NCBI RefSeq assembly: GCF_030124375.1
Contig: NZ_JASKLS010000008.1
Coordinates: 186,001-250,000, forward strand
DNA length: 64,000 nucleotides
DNA from: Sinorhizobium sp. 6-70
Lineage (GTDB): Bacteria; Pseudomonadota; Alphaproteobacteria; Rhizobiales; Rhizobiaceae
Direction: 5' to 3'
The notes under the pieces were generated by a model. The model was not told the origin of the DNA, did not search any database, and saw only the letters and a list, made by a program, of their open reading frames with translations. Shown piece by piece: positions 8,936-17,439 of this stretch (position 1 is the first letter of the stretch; each line of letters opens with the position of its first letter). The position numbers and the translations under genes are program-made.

Positions 8936-9428
8936 ATGACGGAAGCGCGAAAGCCGATCGTCAGCCTGAAGAACCTCAAACTCGAGCACTGGCAGCGTGG
9001 CTCGTTTTTCGAGTCGAGCGACGTTTCTTTCGGTGCTCTCCTCGGCCTCAAGGATCTGGGCATCGGCTACGGCGAGGTGCCGCCGGGCAAATCCGGCTGC
9101 CCCTTTCACAACCATCATGTGGAGGAAGAGCTGTTCATCGTCCTGGAGGGACAGGGGACCTATCGCTTCGGCAACGAACGCCACGACGTCGGTGCTGGCT
9201 GCGCCGGCCGGTGGCCCCGAAACCGCGCATCATCTGATCAACACGGGGACGGCGCCGCTCAAGTACCTTTCCATCTCGACCATGGCGGCCACGGAGATCT
9301 GCGAATATCCCGATTCCGGCAAATTCCTGGCAAAGACACGGCGTCCCGGTTCGCCAAACGCGTCATTCCGGTTTATCGGCCGCGCCGCATCCACGACCGA
9401 CTACTGGGATGGAGAACCGGGCGCCTGA
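8936..9428 (+). pseudogene. cupin-domain protein, frameshifted
   Basis: The ATG at 8936 has a strong GGGAGGAG ribosome site and opens a cupin protein: HNHHVEEELFIVLEGQGTYRF carries the metal-binding His/Glu pattern of cupin motif 1. At about 9188-9192 the reading frame shifts by +1. The continuation VLAAPAGGPETAHHLINTG, then the family C-terminus TDYWDGEPGA, is in the other frame up to 9428. At the junction about four or five residues expected between the His-Asp-Val and Val-Leu-Ala-Ala-Pro positions are missing, so an 11- or 14-base deletion fits better than a single-base error. The unshifted frame continues as unrelated residues to 9433. Confidence 0.75.
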
Positions 9429-9461
9429 TTTAAACTCCCCTGCAATAATCTGGATCGAAAC

Positions 9462-9998
9462 ATGCACAGCGTTCCCACCATCGAAACCGAACGACTTCTG
9501 CTACGGCCCTACCGGCGCGACGACTTTGCCGCCTATACCGCCTTGTTCGCCGACGAGGAGGTCACACGCTACATCGGCGGCATACCGTATTCCCGCGAGC
9601 AGTCCTGGACACGCTTCCTGCGCCAGGTCGGCATGTGGCACTATTTCGGCTTCGGCTTCTTCGCAATTCAGGAGAAGGCAACCGGCGCCTTCATCGGCGA
9701 GGCCGGCTTCCACGACGCCCACCGGATGATCACGCCCTCCCTCGAAGGCACGATGGAAATGGGCTGGGCACTTTCCCCCAGAGCACATGGCAAAGGGCTG
9801 GCCACGGAAGCGGTGACCGCAGCCCTTGCCTGGGCCGATCGTCAATTTCCGGCCTTGAAGAAGACCTGTGTCATCGACGTCGGCAACCAGGCATCGATCC
9901 GGGTAGCGGCCAAGCATGGCTTTCTGGAATTCTGGCGCACGACCTATCACGGCAACCACGTCATCCTGTTCGAACGGCACCTGAAGTCCGCGGCCTAG
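9462..9998 (+). CDS. GNAT family N-acetyltransferase (RimJ/RimL type)
   Basis: A 178-residue acetyltransferase. The start TIETERLLLRPYRRDDF is typical of the RimJ/RimL branch, and the acetyl-CoA loop is in LSPRAHGKGLATEAV (near residues 108-122). The closing ENxxS-like segment reads GNQASIRVAAKHGF. The substrate is unknown. It follows the broken cupin gene by about 30 bases and may share its transcript. Confidence 0.92.
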   Translation: MHSVPTIETERLLLRPYRRDDFAAYTALFADEEVTRYIGGIPYSREQSWTRFLRQVGMWHYFGFGFFAIQEKATGAFIGEAGFHDAHRMITPSLEGTMEMGWALSPRAHGKGLATEAVTAALAWADRQFPALKKTCVIDVGNQASIRVAAKHGFLEFWRTTYHGNHVILFERHLKSAA

Positions 9999-10271
9999 AC
10001 GAGCTCCCCAATTCGAACATGAACAATTTTTAATTATTTTTCAGACCGTTATGCCTTTGAAAGGGCCACATTCCAGTCCAGCTTGTGAACCGTTGAAACG
10101 ACGTAACTCTCGGTCGCGCGACGGGAGCGCCGCCTCAACCAGTCGAAACAGTCGAGCACCTTTTTCGCCGCGGGTGACCTCACCCGCCAAGGATGGGTGC
10201 TGGCCATCGCGGGACGCCTCGGCCCCGTTGACACGCGCCGGAGACCCGCGGGCAATCAAAGGAGCATGACC

Positions 10272-10622
10272 ATGAACCGCTTTGCGAAAATCTCCGTCAT
10301 CGCCACCCTCTCCGCCTTGAGTTTCGGCGGCATCTCTTACGCAGCTAGTGCCGAAATGAACTGGCCGAACCAGATCGACCGGACCGTTCGAAACTTCAAG
10401 GGCGACAATTTCAGCATCGTCGATGTCGACACGCTGAGCCGGATGAGCGAAACCCGCGCCAGGATCGACGCGGAAACCCCGCAACAGATGGCAGCCCTCC
10501 ATGCCGCCGTCGACGCCAACAGGGCGCTCGCCGCCAAGCTGAAGGCACGCGACGTCGAGATGAACAACATCGCAGGCGCGGCGCAGGCGGCCGACGGCAG
10601 CCTCACACTCTACGTGCGTTGA
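10272..10622 (+). CDS. small exported protein of unknown function
   Basis: A 116-residue protein with an N-terminal signal peptide (hydrophobic core VIATLSALSFGGISYA, likely cleavage after Ala-Ser-Ala) and a mature part rich in Ala and charged residues. I do not recognise the family. Two ATGs lie six bases apart (10266 and 10272); the second is 7 bases from the GGAG site and is preferred. It converges with ribE, with a mosaic repeat in between. Probably periplasmic. Confidence 0.7.
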   Translation: MNRFAKISVIATLSALSFGGISYAASAEMNWPNQIDRTVRNFKGDNFSIVDVDTLSRMSETRARIDAETPQQMAALHAAVDANRALAAKLKARDVEMNNIAGAAQAADGSLTLYVR

Positions 10623-10641
10623 AGCCATGTCCGCCCCCGCT

Positions 10642-10748
10642 ACTGCATGTTTCCTTAAATCGTAGCCGATTTAGGGACACAAACATGCAGCAATTCAAAG
10701 TGCTACAGCGTCCTTTGCGCGTCTGACAAGACGCGCGGGGCGCTGTAG
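10642..10748 (+). repeat. RIME1-like mosaic repeat, copy B
   Basis: A full copy: GCATGTTTCCTTAAATCG paired with CGATTTAGGGACACAAACATGC, the linker CAATTCAAAGTGCTACAG, then a stem around GCGCGTCTGACAAGACGCGC. It lies between two convergent genes (the small exported protein and ribE). Confidence 0.9.
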
Positions 10749-10776
10749 TCGGGGGCGGATCCATTTCCGCCGTTTG

Positions 10777-11397
10777 TTATTCCGCCTCGGGCGCGGGAAA
10801 TTCTGCCAGCCGTGCCGCGTAACGCGCCATTGTATCAACCTCGAAGTTGACAAGATCGCCGGCCCGGCGCTCGCCCCACGTGGTGACTTCGAGCGAATGA
10901 CGGATCAGGAGCACGTCGAACTCGGCGCCATCCACCTTGTTGACGGTGAGCGAGGTTCCGTCGAGGGCGACCGAGCCCTTGGGCGCCACGAACCTGGCAA
11001 GCTGCTCCGGCGCGCGCAACCGGAAGCGTACCGCGTCGCCTTCCGGCTCCACCGAGAGGATTTCGGCTCTGTCGTCCACATGGCCGGAGACAAGATGGCC
11101 GCCAAGCTCGTCGCCGATCTTCAAGGAGCGCTCCAAATTGATGCGCGTGCCCTTTTCCCATTTAGCGATCGTCGTCAGCCGAAGTGCCTCTTCCCATGCC
11201 TCGACCTCGAACCACCGCTCGTTGCTGCCTGCCTCTGGCAACGCGGTGACCGTCAGGCATACGCCCGAATGGGCTATGGAGGCGCCCAAATCGATCGTCT
11301 TCGGGTCATAGTTGGTGGCAACGCGAAGCTTAATGCCTTCCTTCAATGGAGTGACGGCCTCAACGATACCGATGTCGGTGACAATGCCTGTGAACAT
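10777..11397 (-). CDS. ribE: riboflavin synthase, alpha chain
   Basis: Riboflavin synthase dismutates two lumazine molecules to riboflavin. The 206-residue protein starts with the hallmark MFTGIVTDIG and has two lumazine-binding repeats, each with a GxCLTV or GTSLTV-type segment (GVCLTVTALPE and LDGTSLTVNKVDG) and an LGGHLVSGHVD block. Its ATG shares one base with the ribD stop (TGATG), so the two are translationally coupled. Confidence 0.96.
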   Translation of the reverse strand: MFTGIVTDIGIVEAVTPLKEGIKLRVATNYDPKTIDLGASIAHSGVCLTVTALPEAGSNERWFEVEAWEEALRLTTIAKWEKGTRINLERSLKIGDELGGHLVSGHVDDRAEILSVEPEGDAVRFRLRAPEQLARFVAPKGSVALDGTSLTVNKVDGAEFDVLLIRHSLEVTTWGERRAGDLVNFEVDTMARYAARLAEFPAPEAE

Positions 11398-12485
11398 CAG
11401 ATGTCTCTCTCGTAATCTTCGAAAATATCATCGCCATAACGCGCCATCCGCCGAAGCTTGAAAGCGGCAGGAATGGACTGCCGATCAAATGGGGATCGAA
11501 TCCCGTCTTCGCCAATGGTGATCGGGCCGGTGAAAAGCAGGATACGGTCGACCAAACCGGCATCGAGGAACGCGCGGGCTGCCCGCGCGCCACCTTCGAC
11601 CAGCAGCGAGGAAATGCCGCGCGAGGCAAGCGCCGTCAAAAGGTCGGGGATGCTGCCGGCGTCCAGCACCTCGACGCCAGCGGCCTCAAGCGCCGCGCGA
11701 CGCTTGGCAGCATCCTCATCCAGCCTTGCATCTGCCACGGCAATTACCGGAACTTCTCGCGCGGAACGGACGAGTTTGGAGCCGACTGGCAGATCGACAC
11801 GGCGGTCGAGAACGATGCGAATTGGGGACTGGTCCTCCAATCCCGGCAAGCGCACGGTCAGTTCCGGATCATCGGCGGTCGCCGTGCCGATCCCGACCAA
11901 TATCGCGTCGGTCTCGGCGCGCAGCACCTGCACCTGCGCACGCGAAATCGTGCCGGTAATCCGAACCTGCCCCTCCCCGCTACGGCCGATCATTCCATCC
12001 TGGGAAACTGCAAGCTTCAGTGTCACCTGCGGGCGTTTCATGCGCTGACGCATGAGATAGGCCTCAAGCGTCCGCTCACCGTCGCGATGGAGCGTGCCGA
12101 TCTCGACGCCGATGCCGGCATCGCGCAGCATCACCACCCCGCGTCCGGCAACACGCTCGTCGGGGTCGAGAAGTGAAATGACGACGCGCGCGACGCCGGA
12201 GGCGATCAAAGCGTCGGCGCAGGGCGGCGTCTTGCCGTGATGCGAGCACGGTTCAAGCGTGACATAGGCGGTTGCCCCCCTCGCCTTCCCCCCGGCTTCG
12301 GCGAGCGCCTGCGTCTCGGCATGCGGGCGTCCTCCGGGCGCCGTTACCGCCCGTCCGACGATCGTTCCGTCCTTAACGATGATGCAGGCGACAGAAGGGT
12401 TTGTCGAAGTCTGCCCGAGATTGCGGCGGGCGAGACGCAACGCCGCCGCCATGAACCTCTCGTCTTCGCGCGTCGGCACTGTCAT
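11397..12485 (-). CDS. ribD: bifunctional riboflavin deaminase/reductase RibD
   Basis: RibD deaminates and then reduces the GTP cyclohydrolase II product on the way to riboflavin. The N-terminal deaminase domain (about 1-145) has the zinc motifs HAETQAL and EPCSHHGKTPPC. The C-terminal reductase domain (about 150-362) includes KLAVSQDGMIGRSGEG and the NADPH-binding LLVEGGARAARAFLDAGLVD. At 362 residues it has the usual length. It lies 18 bases after nrdR and overlaps ribE. Confidence 0.96.
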   Translation of the reverse strand: MTVPTREDERFMAAALRLARRNLGQTSTNPSVACIIVKDGTIVGRAVTAPGGRPHAETQALAEAGGKARGATAYVTLEPCSHHGKTPPCADALIASGVARVVISLLDPDERVAGRGVVMLRDAGIGVEIGTLHRDGERTLEAYLMRQRMKRPQVTLKLAVSQDGMIGRSGEGQVRITGTISRAQVQVLRAETDAILVGIGTATADDPELTVRLPGLEDQSPIRIVLDRRVDLPVGSKLVRSAREVPVIAVADARLDEDAAKRRAALEAAGVEVLDAGSIPDLLTALASRGISSLLVEGGARAARAFLDAGLVDRILLFTGPITIGEDGIRSPFDRQSIPAAFKLRRMARYGDDIFEDYERDI

Positions 12486-12503
12486 GCTGCGCTCCGCTTG
12501 GGC

Positions 12504-12977
12504 CTATTCGCCGGGATCACGCGCGATCTTGGCGCTGATTTCCGCGATGACTTTCTCGAAATCTTCCGCGTGCGAGAAATCGCGATAGACCGACGCGTAG
12601 CGGACGAAGGCGACATCGTCGAGGCTCTTCAAAGCCTCGAGCACCTGCAGCCCGATTTCTTCGGAAGGGATTTCCGTTTCGCCTGAACTCTCAAGCCGGC
12701 GGACGATGCCCGACACCGCGCGCTCGATGCGGTCCCGATCGACGGGGCGCTTCCTGAGGGCAATCTCGAATGAACGGAGCAGCTTGTCCCGGTCGAAAGG
12801 TACCTTCCGGCCGGTTTTCTTGATGATCATCAGCTCACGCAGTTGCACCCGCTCGAAGGTCGTGAAGCGGCCGCCGCAATCCGGGCAGATGCGGCGGCGG
12901 CGAATGGCATTCCCGTCCTCTGCCGGACGGGAATCCTTCACCTGGCTGTCTTCGGAACCACAATAGGGGCAGCGCAT
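12504..12977 (-). CDS. nrdR: transcriptional repressor NrdR
   Basis: NrdR is a zinc-ribbon/ATP-cone repressor of ribonucleotide reductase genes. The 157-residue protein has the N-terminal zinc ribbon (MRCPYCGSEDSQVKDSRP, then CPDCGGRFTTFERVQ), then an ATP-cone domain (KKTGRKVPFDRDKLLRSFEI). It starts 12 bases after the glyA stop, the usual glyA-nrdR-ribD order of Rhizobiales. Confidence 0.97.
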   Translation of the reverse strand: MRCPYCGSEDSQVKDSRPAEDGNAIRRRRICPDCGGRFTTFERVQLRELMIIKKTGRKVPFDRDKLLRSFEIALRKRPVDRDRIERAVSGIVRRLESSGETEIPSEEIGLQVLEALKSLDDVAFVRYASVYRDFSHAEDFEKVIAEISAKIARDPGE

Positions 12978-12989
12978 GCAGCCGTCCGA

Positions 12990-14285
12990 TCACATGTAGC
13001 TGTACATCGGGAAGCGGTCGGTGAGCTTGATCACCTTCTCGCGCACCCCAGCTTCCACGGCGGCGTTGCCCTCGTCGGAATTGGCGACCTTGAGGCCATC
13101 AAGCACCTCGACGATCAACTCGCCGATTTCCTTGAATTCCGCCTCCTTGAAGCCGCGCGTCGTGCCAGCCGGCGCACCGAGGCGGACGCCCGACGTGACG
13201 AAGGGCTTTTCCGGATCGAAGGGAATGCCGTTCTTGTTGCAGGTGATGTAGGCGCGGCCGAGAGCGGCTTCCGCCCGCTTGCCCGTCGCGTTCTTCTTGC
13301 GCAGGTCGACGAGCATCAGGTGGTTGTCTGTACCGCCCGAAACGATGTCGAGGCCGTTCGCCTTCAGCGTTTCGGCGAGGGTGCGAGCATTCTTGACGAT
13401 CTGGGCCGTATATTCCTTGAAGGAGGGCTGCAGCGCTTCGCCAAGGGCAACGGCCTTGGCCGCGATCACGTGCATCAGCGGGCCGCCCTGGAGGCCGGGG
13501 AATACGGCCGAATTGATCTTCTTGGCGATGTCCTCGTCATTCGTGAGCACCATGCCGCCACGCGGACCACGCAGCGATTTGTGCGTCGTCGTCGTCGCGA
13601 CGTGGCAATGCGGGAACGGAGAGGGATGCTGACCACCGGCAACGAGACCGGCAATATGGGCCATGTCGACCATCAGCCAGGCGCCGACTTCATCGGCGAT
13701 TTCGCGGAAGCGCTTCCAGTCCCAGATGCGCGAATAGGCGGTGCCGCCGGCGATGATGAGCTTCGGCTTGTGCTTGCGGGCCTTTTCGGCGACGTCGTCC
13801 ATGTCGAGCAGGTGATCGTCGGCGCGGACCCCGTAGGAGACGACGTTGAACCACTTGCCGGACATGTTCACCGGCGAGCCATGGGTCAGGTGACCACCGG
13901 AGTTGAGATCGAGGCCCATGAAGGTGTCACCCGGCTGCAGCAGTGCCAGGAAAACCGCCTGGTTCATCTGCGAACCGGAGTTCGGCTGGACGTTGGCAAA
14001 GTTGACGCCGAAGAGCTTCTTGGCGCGTTCGATCGCCAGTTCCTCGGCGATGTCGACGAACTGGCAGCCGCCGTAGTAGCGCTTGCCCGGGTAGCCCTCG
14101 GCATATTTATTCGTCATGATCGAGCCCTGGGCCTCGAGCACGGCACGCGAGACGATGTTCTCGGAGGCGATCAGCTCGATCTCGTGGCGCTGGCGCCCCA
14201 GCTCCTTCTCGATCGCACCGAAGATCTCCGGATCGCTTTCCGCGAGAGAGCGGGTGAAGAAGGCGTCATTGGTTTGTGCAAGCAT
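12990..14285 (-). CDS. glyA: serine hydroxymethyltransferase
   Basis: The PLP enzyme (431 residues) interconverts serine and glycine, charging tetrahydrofolate with a one-carbon unit. The PLP-lysine motif is TTTHKSLRGPRGG (near residue 235). Other conserved blocks are ASENIVSRAVLEAQGS, the YYGG(C)xxVD segment and SGVRLGAPAGTTRGF. It is the first gene of the glyA-nrdR-ribD-ribE series, which supplies one-carbon units and flavin. Confidence 0.98.
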   Translation of the reverse strand: MLAQTNDAFFTRSLAESDPEIFGAIEKELGRQRHEIELIASENIVSRAVLEAQGSIMTNKYAEGYPGKRYYGGCQFVDIAEELAIERAKKLFGVNFANVQPNSGSQMNQAVFLALLQPGDTFMGLDLNSGGHLTHGSPVNMSGKWFNVVSYGVRADDHLLDMDDVAEKARKHKPKLIIAGGTAYSRIWDWKRFREIADEVGAWLMVDMAHIAGLVAGGQHPSPFPHCHVATTTTHKSLRGPRGGMVLTNDEDIAKKINSAVFPGLQGGPLMHVIAAKAVALGEALQPSFKEYTAQIVKNARTLAETLKANGLDIVSGGTDNHLMLVDLRKKNATGKRAEAALGRAYITCNKNGIPFDPEKPFVTSGVRLGAPAGTTRGFKEAEFKEIGELIVEVLDGLKVANSDEGNAAVEAGVREKVIKLTDRFPMYSYM

Positions 14286-14411
14286 CGGCTCGAGGCTCCT
14301 CTCAAAGGTGGTCGTTCTTTAGCTTCCTCGCACGCGGAGAGCAATATCCGCTGTGCGGTTTGCGCCATTTCCACCATCCGCCGCGCCGAACAACCCGGCG
14401 CGCATGCCAAG

Positions 14412-14442
14412 AAAAAGGCCGCGTTCGTTGAGATGCGCGGCC
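14412..14442 (-). terminator. rho-independent terminator downstream of ldtP
   Basis: On the minus strand a GGCCGCG/CGCGGCC stem with a 12-base loop is followed by TTTTTC. It lies about 25 bases after the ldtP stop and separates it from glyA. Confidence 0.82.
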
Positions 14443-14467
14443 TCTATCGGTGAAGTCGAAAGTTTGC

Positions 14468-15793
14468 TTATTGCGGCAGAGCATCCTGCTCGATGGCGCC
14501 TGCCGACTGTTCGATTCCCGTTGTCGTCTGGAGCGCGAGTTCGGCAGCGCCGTCGCGCTGATAGATGTCGTCGCGGAACTGCACGACCCGGTCCTTTGCC
14601 GACCAGGCAGTGACATAGGTGAAGTAGACCGGTACTTCCTCCGCAAGCGTGATCGGCGTGTTGACGCCGGACTTGATGGTCGCCTCCATCTGCTGACGGG
14701 ACCAGCCGGGCGTTTCCTTCAGCAACCAAGTCGAGAGGTCGCGAACGTTCTGCACGCGCACGCAGCCAGAGGACTCAAATCGCATCAGCTTGTTGAACAG
14801 GCCCTGCTGCGGCGTGTCGTGCATGTAAACCGCGTGCTCGTTGTGGAAGTTGATCTTCGTCGAGGACATCGCGTTGATCTTGCCGGGGTCCTGCCGGAAC
14901 ATCAGGTTCGGCGCTTTCTCGGCGTTCCAGTCCACCGTCTCTGGCGAAACTTCGTTGCCGCTGCCATCGAAAAGACGGATCGCGTTGCGCTCGAGATAGG
15001 TCGGATCCTTGCGCATCAACGGCATGATGTCCTTCTGGACGATCGAGCGCGGCGCGGTCCAGTAAGGATTGAGGATGACCTCGTAGATCTTCGAGTTGAG
15101 GATCGGCGACTGGCGGTCGATCTTGCCGACGATTGCGGTATGGCGCAGCACCACCCGACCATTCTCGACAGCCTCGATATAGGCGGCCGGAATGTTGACC
15201 ATCACGTAGCGACGTCCGAGATCGCCCGACATCGACTGGAGGCGAACAAGGTTGGTTTCAAGCTGCCCGAGGCGGGTCATGGCGTCGACATTGAGCGCCT
15301 TCAGCGTGTATTCGCCGATGACGCCGTCAGCCGGCAGGCCGTGACGCGCCTGGAAGCGCTTCACCGCACCGTCGACATAGGAATCGAAGGAAGAGGAAAT
15401 ACCGGCCGAACGCGGCAGATCACCGGAAACCATCAGGCGCTGGCGCAGCTGCTGGACAGAGGGATCCGTGACGCCCAACTCCAGCTTCACCGAGGTCGTG
15501 ACCGTCGGCCAACCGCCGGAGGCTACGATCTGCTGATAGTCATAGATCGCCTGTTGGAGATGGCTGATCGTTTCCGGCCCGAAGACCGGCGTGTTGGAAA
15601 GGACGGCCGTCGCCGTGCGCGATGCCTTGGCGTCGAACTGGTCGTCCCAGGAGCCGCGGCGCGGCGAATTGATGATCTCGTTCAGAGCATCCTGCGCGCT
15701 GGCGGCGCCTGCCCAGGCGGCAGCACCGAGCGTTGCGGCCGAGCGCAGAAATGCACGGCGCGAGAAAGCATCAATTCCGTTCTTTTTCGACAT
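14468..15793 (-). CDS. ldtP: L,D-transpeptidase, Tat-exported (LdtP-type)
   Basis: An enzyme that forms 3-3 peptidoglycan cross-links or anchors proteins to peptidoglycan in the periplasm. The N-terminus has a twin-arginine signal (SRRAFLRSAA, residues 11-20, cleavage near Ala-Ser-Ala). A peptidoglycan-binding domain follows at about 111-168 (GAVKRFQARHGLPADGVIG). The YkuD catalytic domain has His325 in YMHDTP and the nucleophile in SSGCVRV (Cys344). The upstream MarR-type regulator is the partner described as LdtR in Liberibacter, where it controls ldtP and osmotic tolerance; the symbol is by analogy. Confidence 0.92.
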   Translation of the reverse strand: MSKKNGIDAFSRRAFLRSAATLGAAAWAGAASAQDALNEIINSPRRGSWDDQFDAKASRTATAVLSNTPVFGPETISHLQQAIYDYQQIVASGGWPTVTTSVKLELGVTDPSVQQLRQRLMVSGDLPRSAGISSSFDSYVDGAVKRFQARHGLPADGVIGEYTLKALNVDAMTRLGQLETNLVRLQSMSGDLGRRYVMVNIPAAYIEAVENGRVVLRHTAIVGKIDRQSPILNSKIYEVILNPYWTAPRSIVQKDIMPLMRKDPTYLERNAIRLFDGSGNEVSPETVDWNAEKAPNLMFRQDPGKINAMSSTKINFHNEHAVYMHDTPQQGLFNKLMRFESSGCVRVQNVRDLSTWLLKETPGWSRQQMEATIKSGVNTPITLAEEVPVYFTYVTAWSAKDRVVQFRDDIYQRDGAAELALQTTTGIEQSAGAIEQDALPQ

Positions 15794-16142
15794 AGTCCCA
15801 CCATCTCAATGCGCGCAAAACGCGCGCTGCCCGAGCCCTAACACGACATGGTTAACAAAGGTAAACCCGCGTGCCACCCGGCTCTCCCATTGCCGTCACG
15901 ATAATGCGAGCGAGAGCCCTCTCCCGGCAGGCCGATGGCGAAACGAACGTCGTCTTCGGCGCAAGCGCACCTGCCGCATGCAAGCGTCGCTGTCATAGCA
16001 ATATGGCCAATTCGTGTCTCGGGCCGGTCGGGCGGATAGCACGAGAAGAGTCTGACAACAACCGTTTCTAGCAAGAACGGCAAAGGCCGGACACGCAGGG
16101 ATTGCGCCCGACCCTTGAAACCGGAGGAAAATTAAGCCGAGA
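15794..16142. other. 349-bp spacer between ldtR and ldtP
   Basis: No convincing gene is visible. As both neighbours are on the minus strand, it should hold the ldtP promoter and any LdtR site. The stretch around 15844-15868 contains ATGGTTAACAAAGGTAAAC, AT-rich against the background, about 50-75 bases upstream of ldtP; I cannot assign an operator. A small open frame on the minus strand (15838-16083) has no recognisable features. Confidence 0.5.
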
Positions 16143-16655
16143 TCAGAGGCGGTAAAGGATCTGATCGTTCCAGAAGCGGTCGAGACGCTGCAGGAGCTTG
16201 TTCATTTGGGTGAATTCGTCGGAACCGATGCCGCCGACCTTCTGGATCGAGCCGATGTGGCGCTCGTAGAGCTTCGCGACGGTTTCGGCGATGTCCTGGC
16301 CCTCCTCGGTCAGGCTGATGCGGACCGAGCGGCGGTCAACGCGGGAGCGCTGGTGGTTGATGAGACCGAGATCGACGAGCTTCTTGACGTTATAGGAGAC
16401 GTTCGAGCCGAGATAATAGCCACGCGAGCGGAGTTCGCCGGCGGTCAGTTCGGAGTTGCCGATGTTGAAGAGCAACAGCGCCTGGACGGCGTTGACGTCG
16501 CTGCGACCCTGACGGTCGAACTCGTCCTTGATGACGTCGAGCAGGCGGCGATGCAGACGCTCGACAAGGTGAAGGGATTCCATGTAGAGACCACGGATCG
16601 TTTCTTCCTGCGGGTCTCGGGGCGCAACTGCCTGCGGCTTCATTTTCGTGTTCAT
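16143..16655 (-). CDS. ldtR: MarR-family regulator LdtR
   Basis: A 170-residue winged-helix regulator. The DNA-binding part is ELTAGELRSRGYYLGSNVSY followed by VDLGLINHQRSRVDRRSVRI, the wing with the MarR-type D-R-R-S pattern. A long N-terminal helix (about 20-60) and a C-terminal helix would form the dimer. It strongly resembles the LdtR protein of Liberibacter and other Rhizobiales, and lies directly upstream of ldtP, which it is expected to regulate. The target role is inferred from the family. Confidence 0.9.
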   Translation of the reverse strand: MNTKMKPQAVAPRDPQEETIRGLYMESLHLVERLHRRLLDVIKDEFDRQGRSDVNAVQALLLFNIGNSELTAGELRSRGYYLGSNVSYNVKKLVDLGLINHQRSRVDRRSVRISLTEEGQDIAETVAKLYERHIGSIQKVGGIGSDEFTQMNKLLQRLDRFWNDQILYRL

Positions 16656-16785
16656 TTGACTGCCTCACTGTTTTGTTTGGCGGTGTCTGTTTGTCTTCCC
16701 GCCTTGAGTGAGACCCTATCGAATACGTATAAAATTCTACTTAAACCGCAGCCTTAACATGAGCTTACCGTCGGGCGAGCCTGTC

Positions 16786-17235
16786 TCAGGGTGAATCAAC
16801 CCTTACCTTCCGCGCCTGCCGCAGTCGCTGCACGAAAAGCGCAACGCGGAAAAGAACGAAGGTTACGGCGACGGCCCCGTGGAGCACGAAAAGCAAAGGC
16901 CGGGCACCGAAAGTGCCGGGGTAAAATTCATGCACGGCGATTTCGATTGCCGCGGCGAGGACCCAGACAACCGGCCCCCAGGAAACCAAAAGCCATAGGC
17001 CGATTGCAGCGACCGGGTAGACGACGGCAAGGGCGGTGGCCGCGGCGCGCCATTCCGGCGGCAGCAGATCGAACCGGCCGGCACCGTTGTGGGAGAAGCC
17101 GATGAGCATCGCCCAATAGTTCAAGGCGAACCAGAAGCAGGATGCCGACACCACGCGCAGGAACCAGCCGAAGAGCACTTCGGTCAGCGACGGCTTCGGG
17201 ACATGAGCAGAATCGTGAAGCATGCGCGGCAACAT
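16786..17235 (-). CDS. small integral membrane protein (DUF6163-like)
   Basis: A 149-residue protein with four hydrophobic segments (around 20-45, 60-80, 85-100 and 110-135), found in Rhizobiales as a conserved protein of unknown function; DUF6163 is the family I think it belongs to. Motifs include FWFALNYWAMLIGF and VHEFYPGTFG. A second ATG at 17223 is also possible as start; neither has a clear ribosome site. It is divergent from hemB. Confidence 0.75.
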   Translation of the reverse strand: MLPRMLHDSAHVPKPSLTEVLFGWFLRVVSASCFWFALNYWAMLIGFSHNGAGRFDLLPPEWRAAATALAVVYPVAAIGLWLLVSWGPVVWVLAAAIEIAVHEFYPGTFGARPLLFVLHGAVAVTFVLFRVALFVQRLRQARKVRVDSP

Positions 17236-17288
17236 AGGCCGAGTACTTCGTCAGATCTACCAGCAAGAACCGCAGGGCTCGCGCGGCG

Positions 17289-17323
17289 CTACAGCACCGT
17301 GCGTCCAATCAGGCGCGCAGAGG
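17289..17323 (-). repeat. RIME1-like repeat, fragment (second palindrome only)
   Basis: CTACAGCACCGTGCGTCC with the following AATCAGGCGCGCAGAGG matches the left part of the second palindrome as seen in copy F at 58812. The rest of the element is gone. It lies between the divergent DUF6163-like gene and hemB. Confidence 0.6.
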
Positions 17324-17439
17324 AAAAACATGTGCCGGGAGCAAATGCCGCAGCCGCCGGTGAGGCTGTGCGGTTTTCAACCGACGGCAGCACATGGTAA
17401 AGCGCGGTCTCCAGTGCAAATGCAGAAGGAAGCGGCGCG

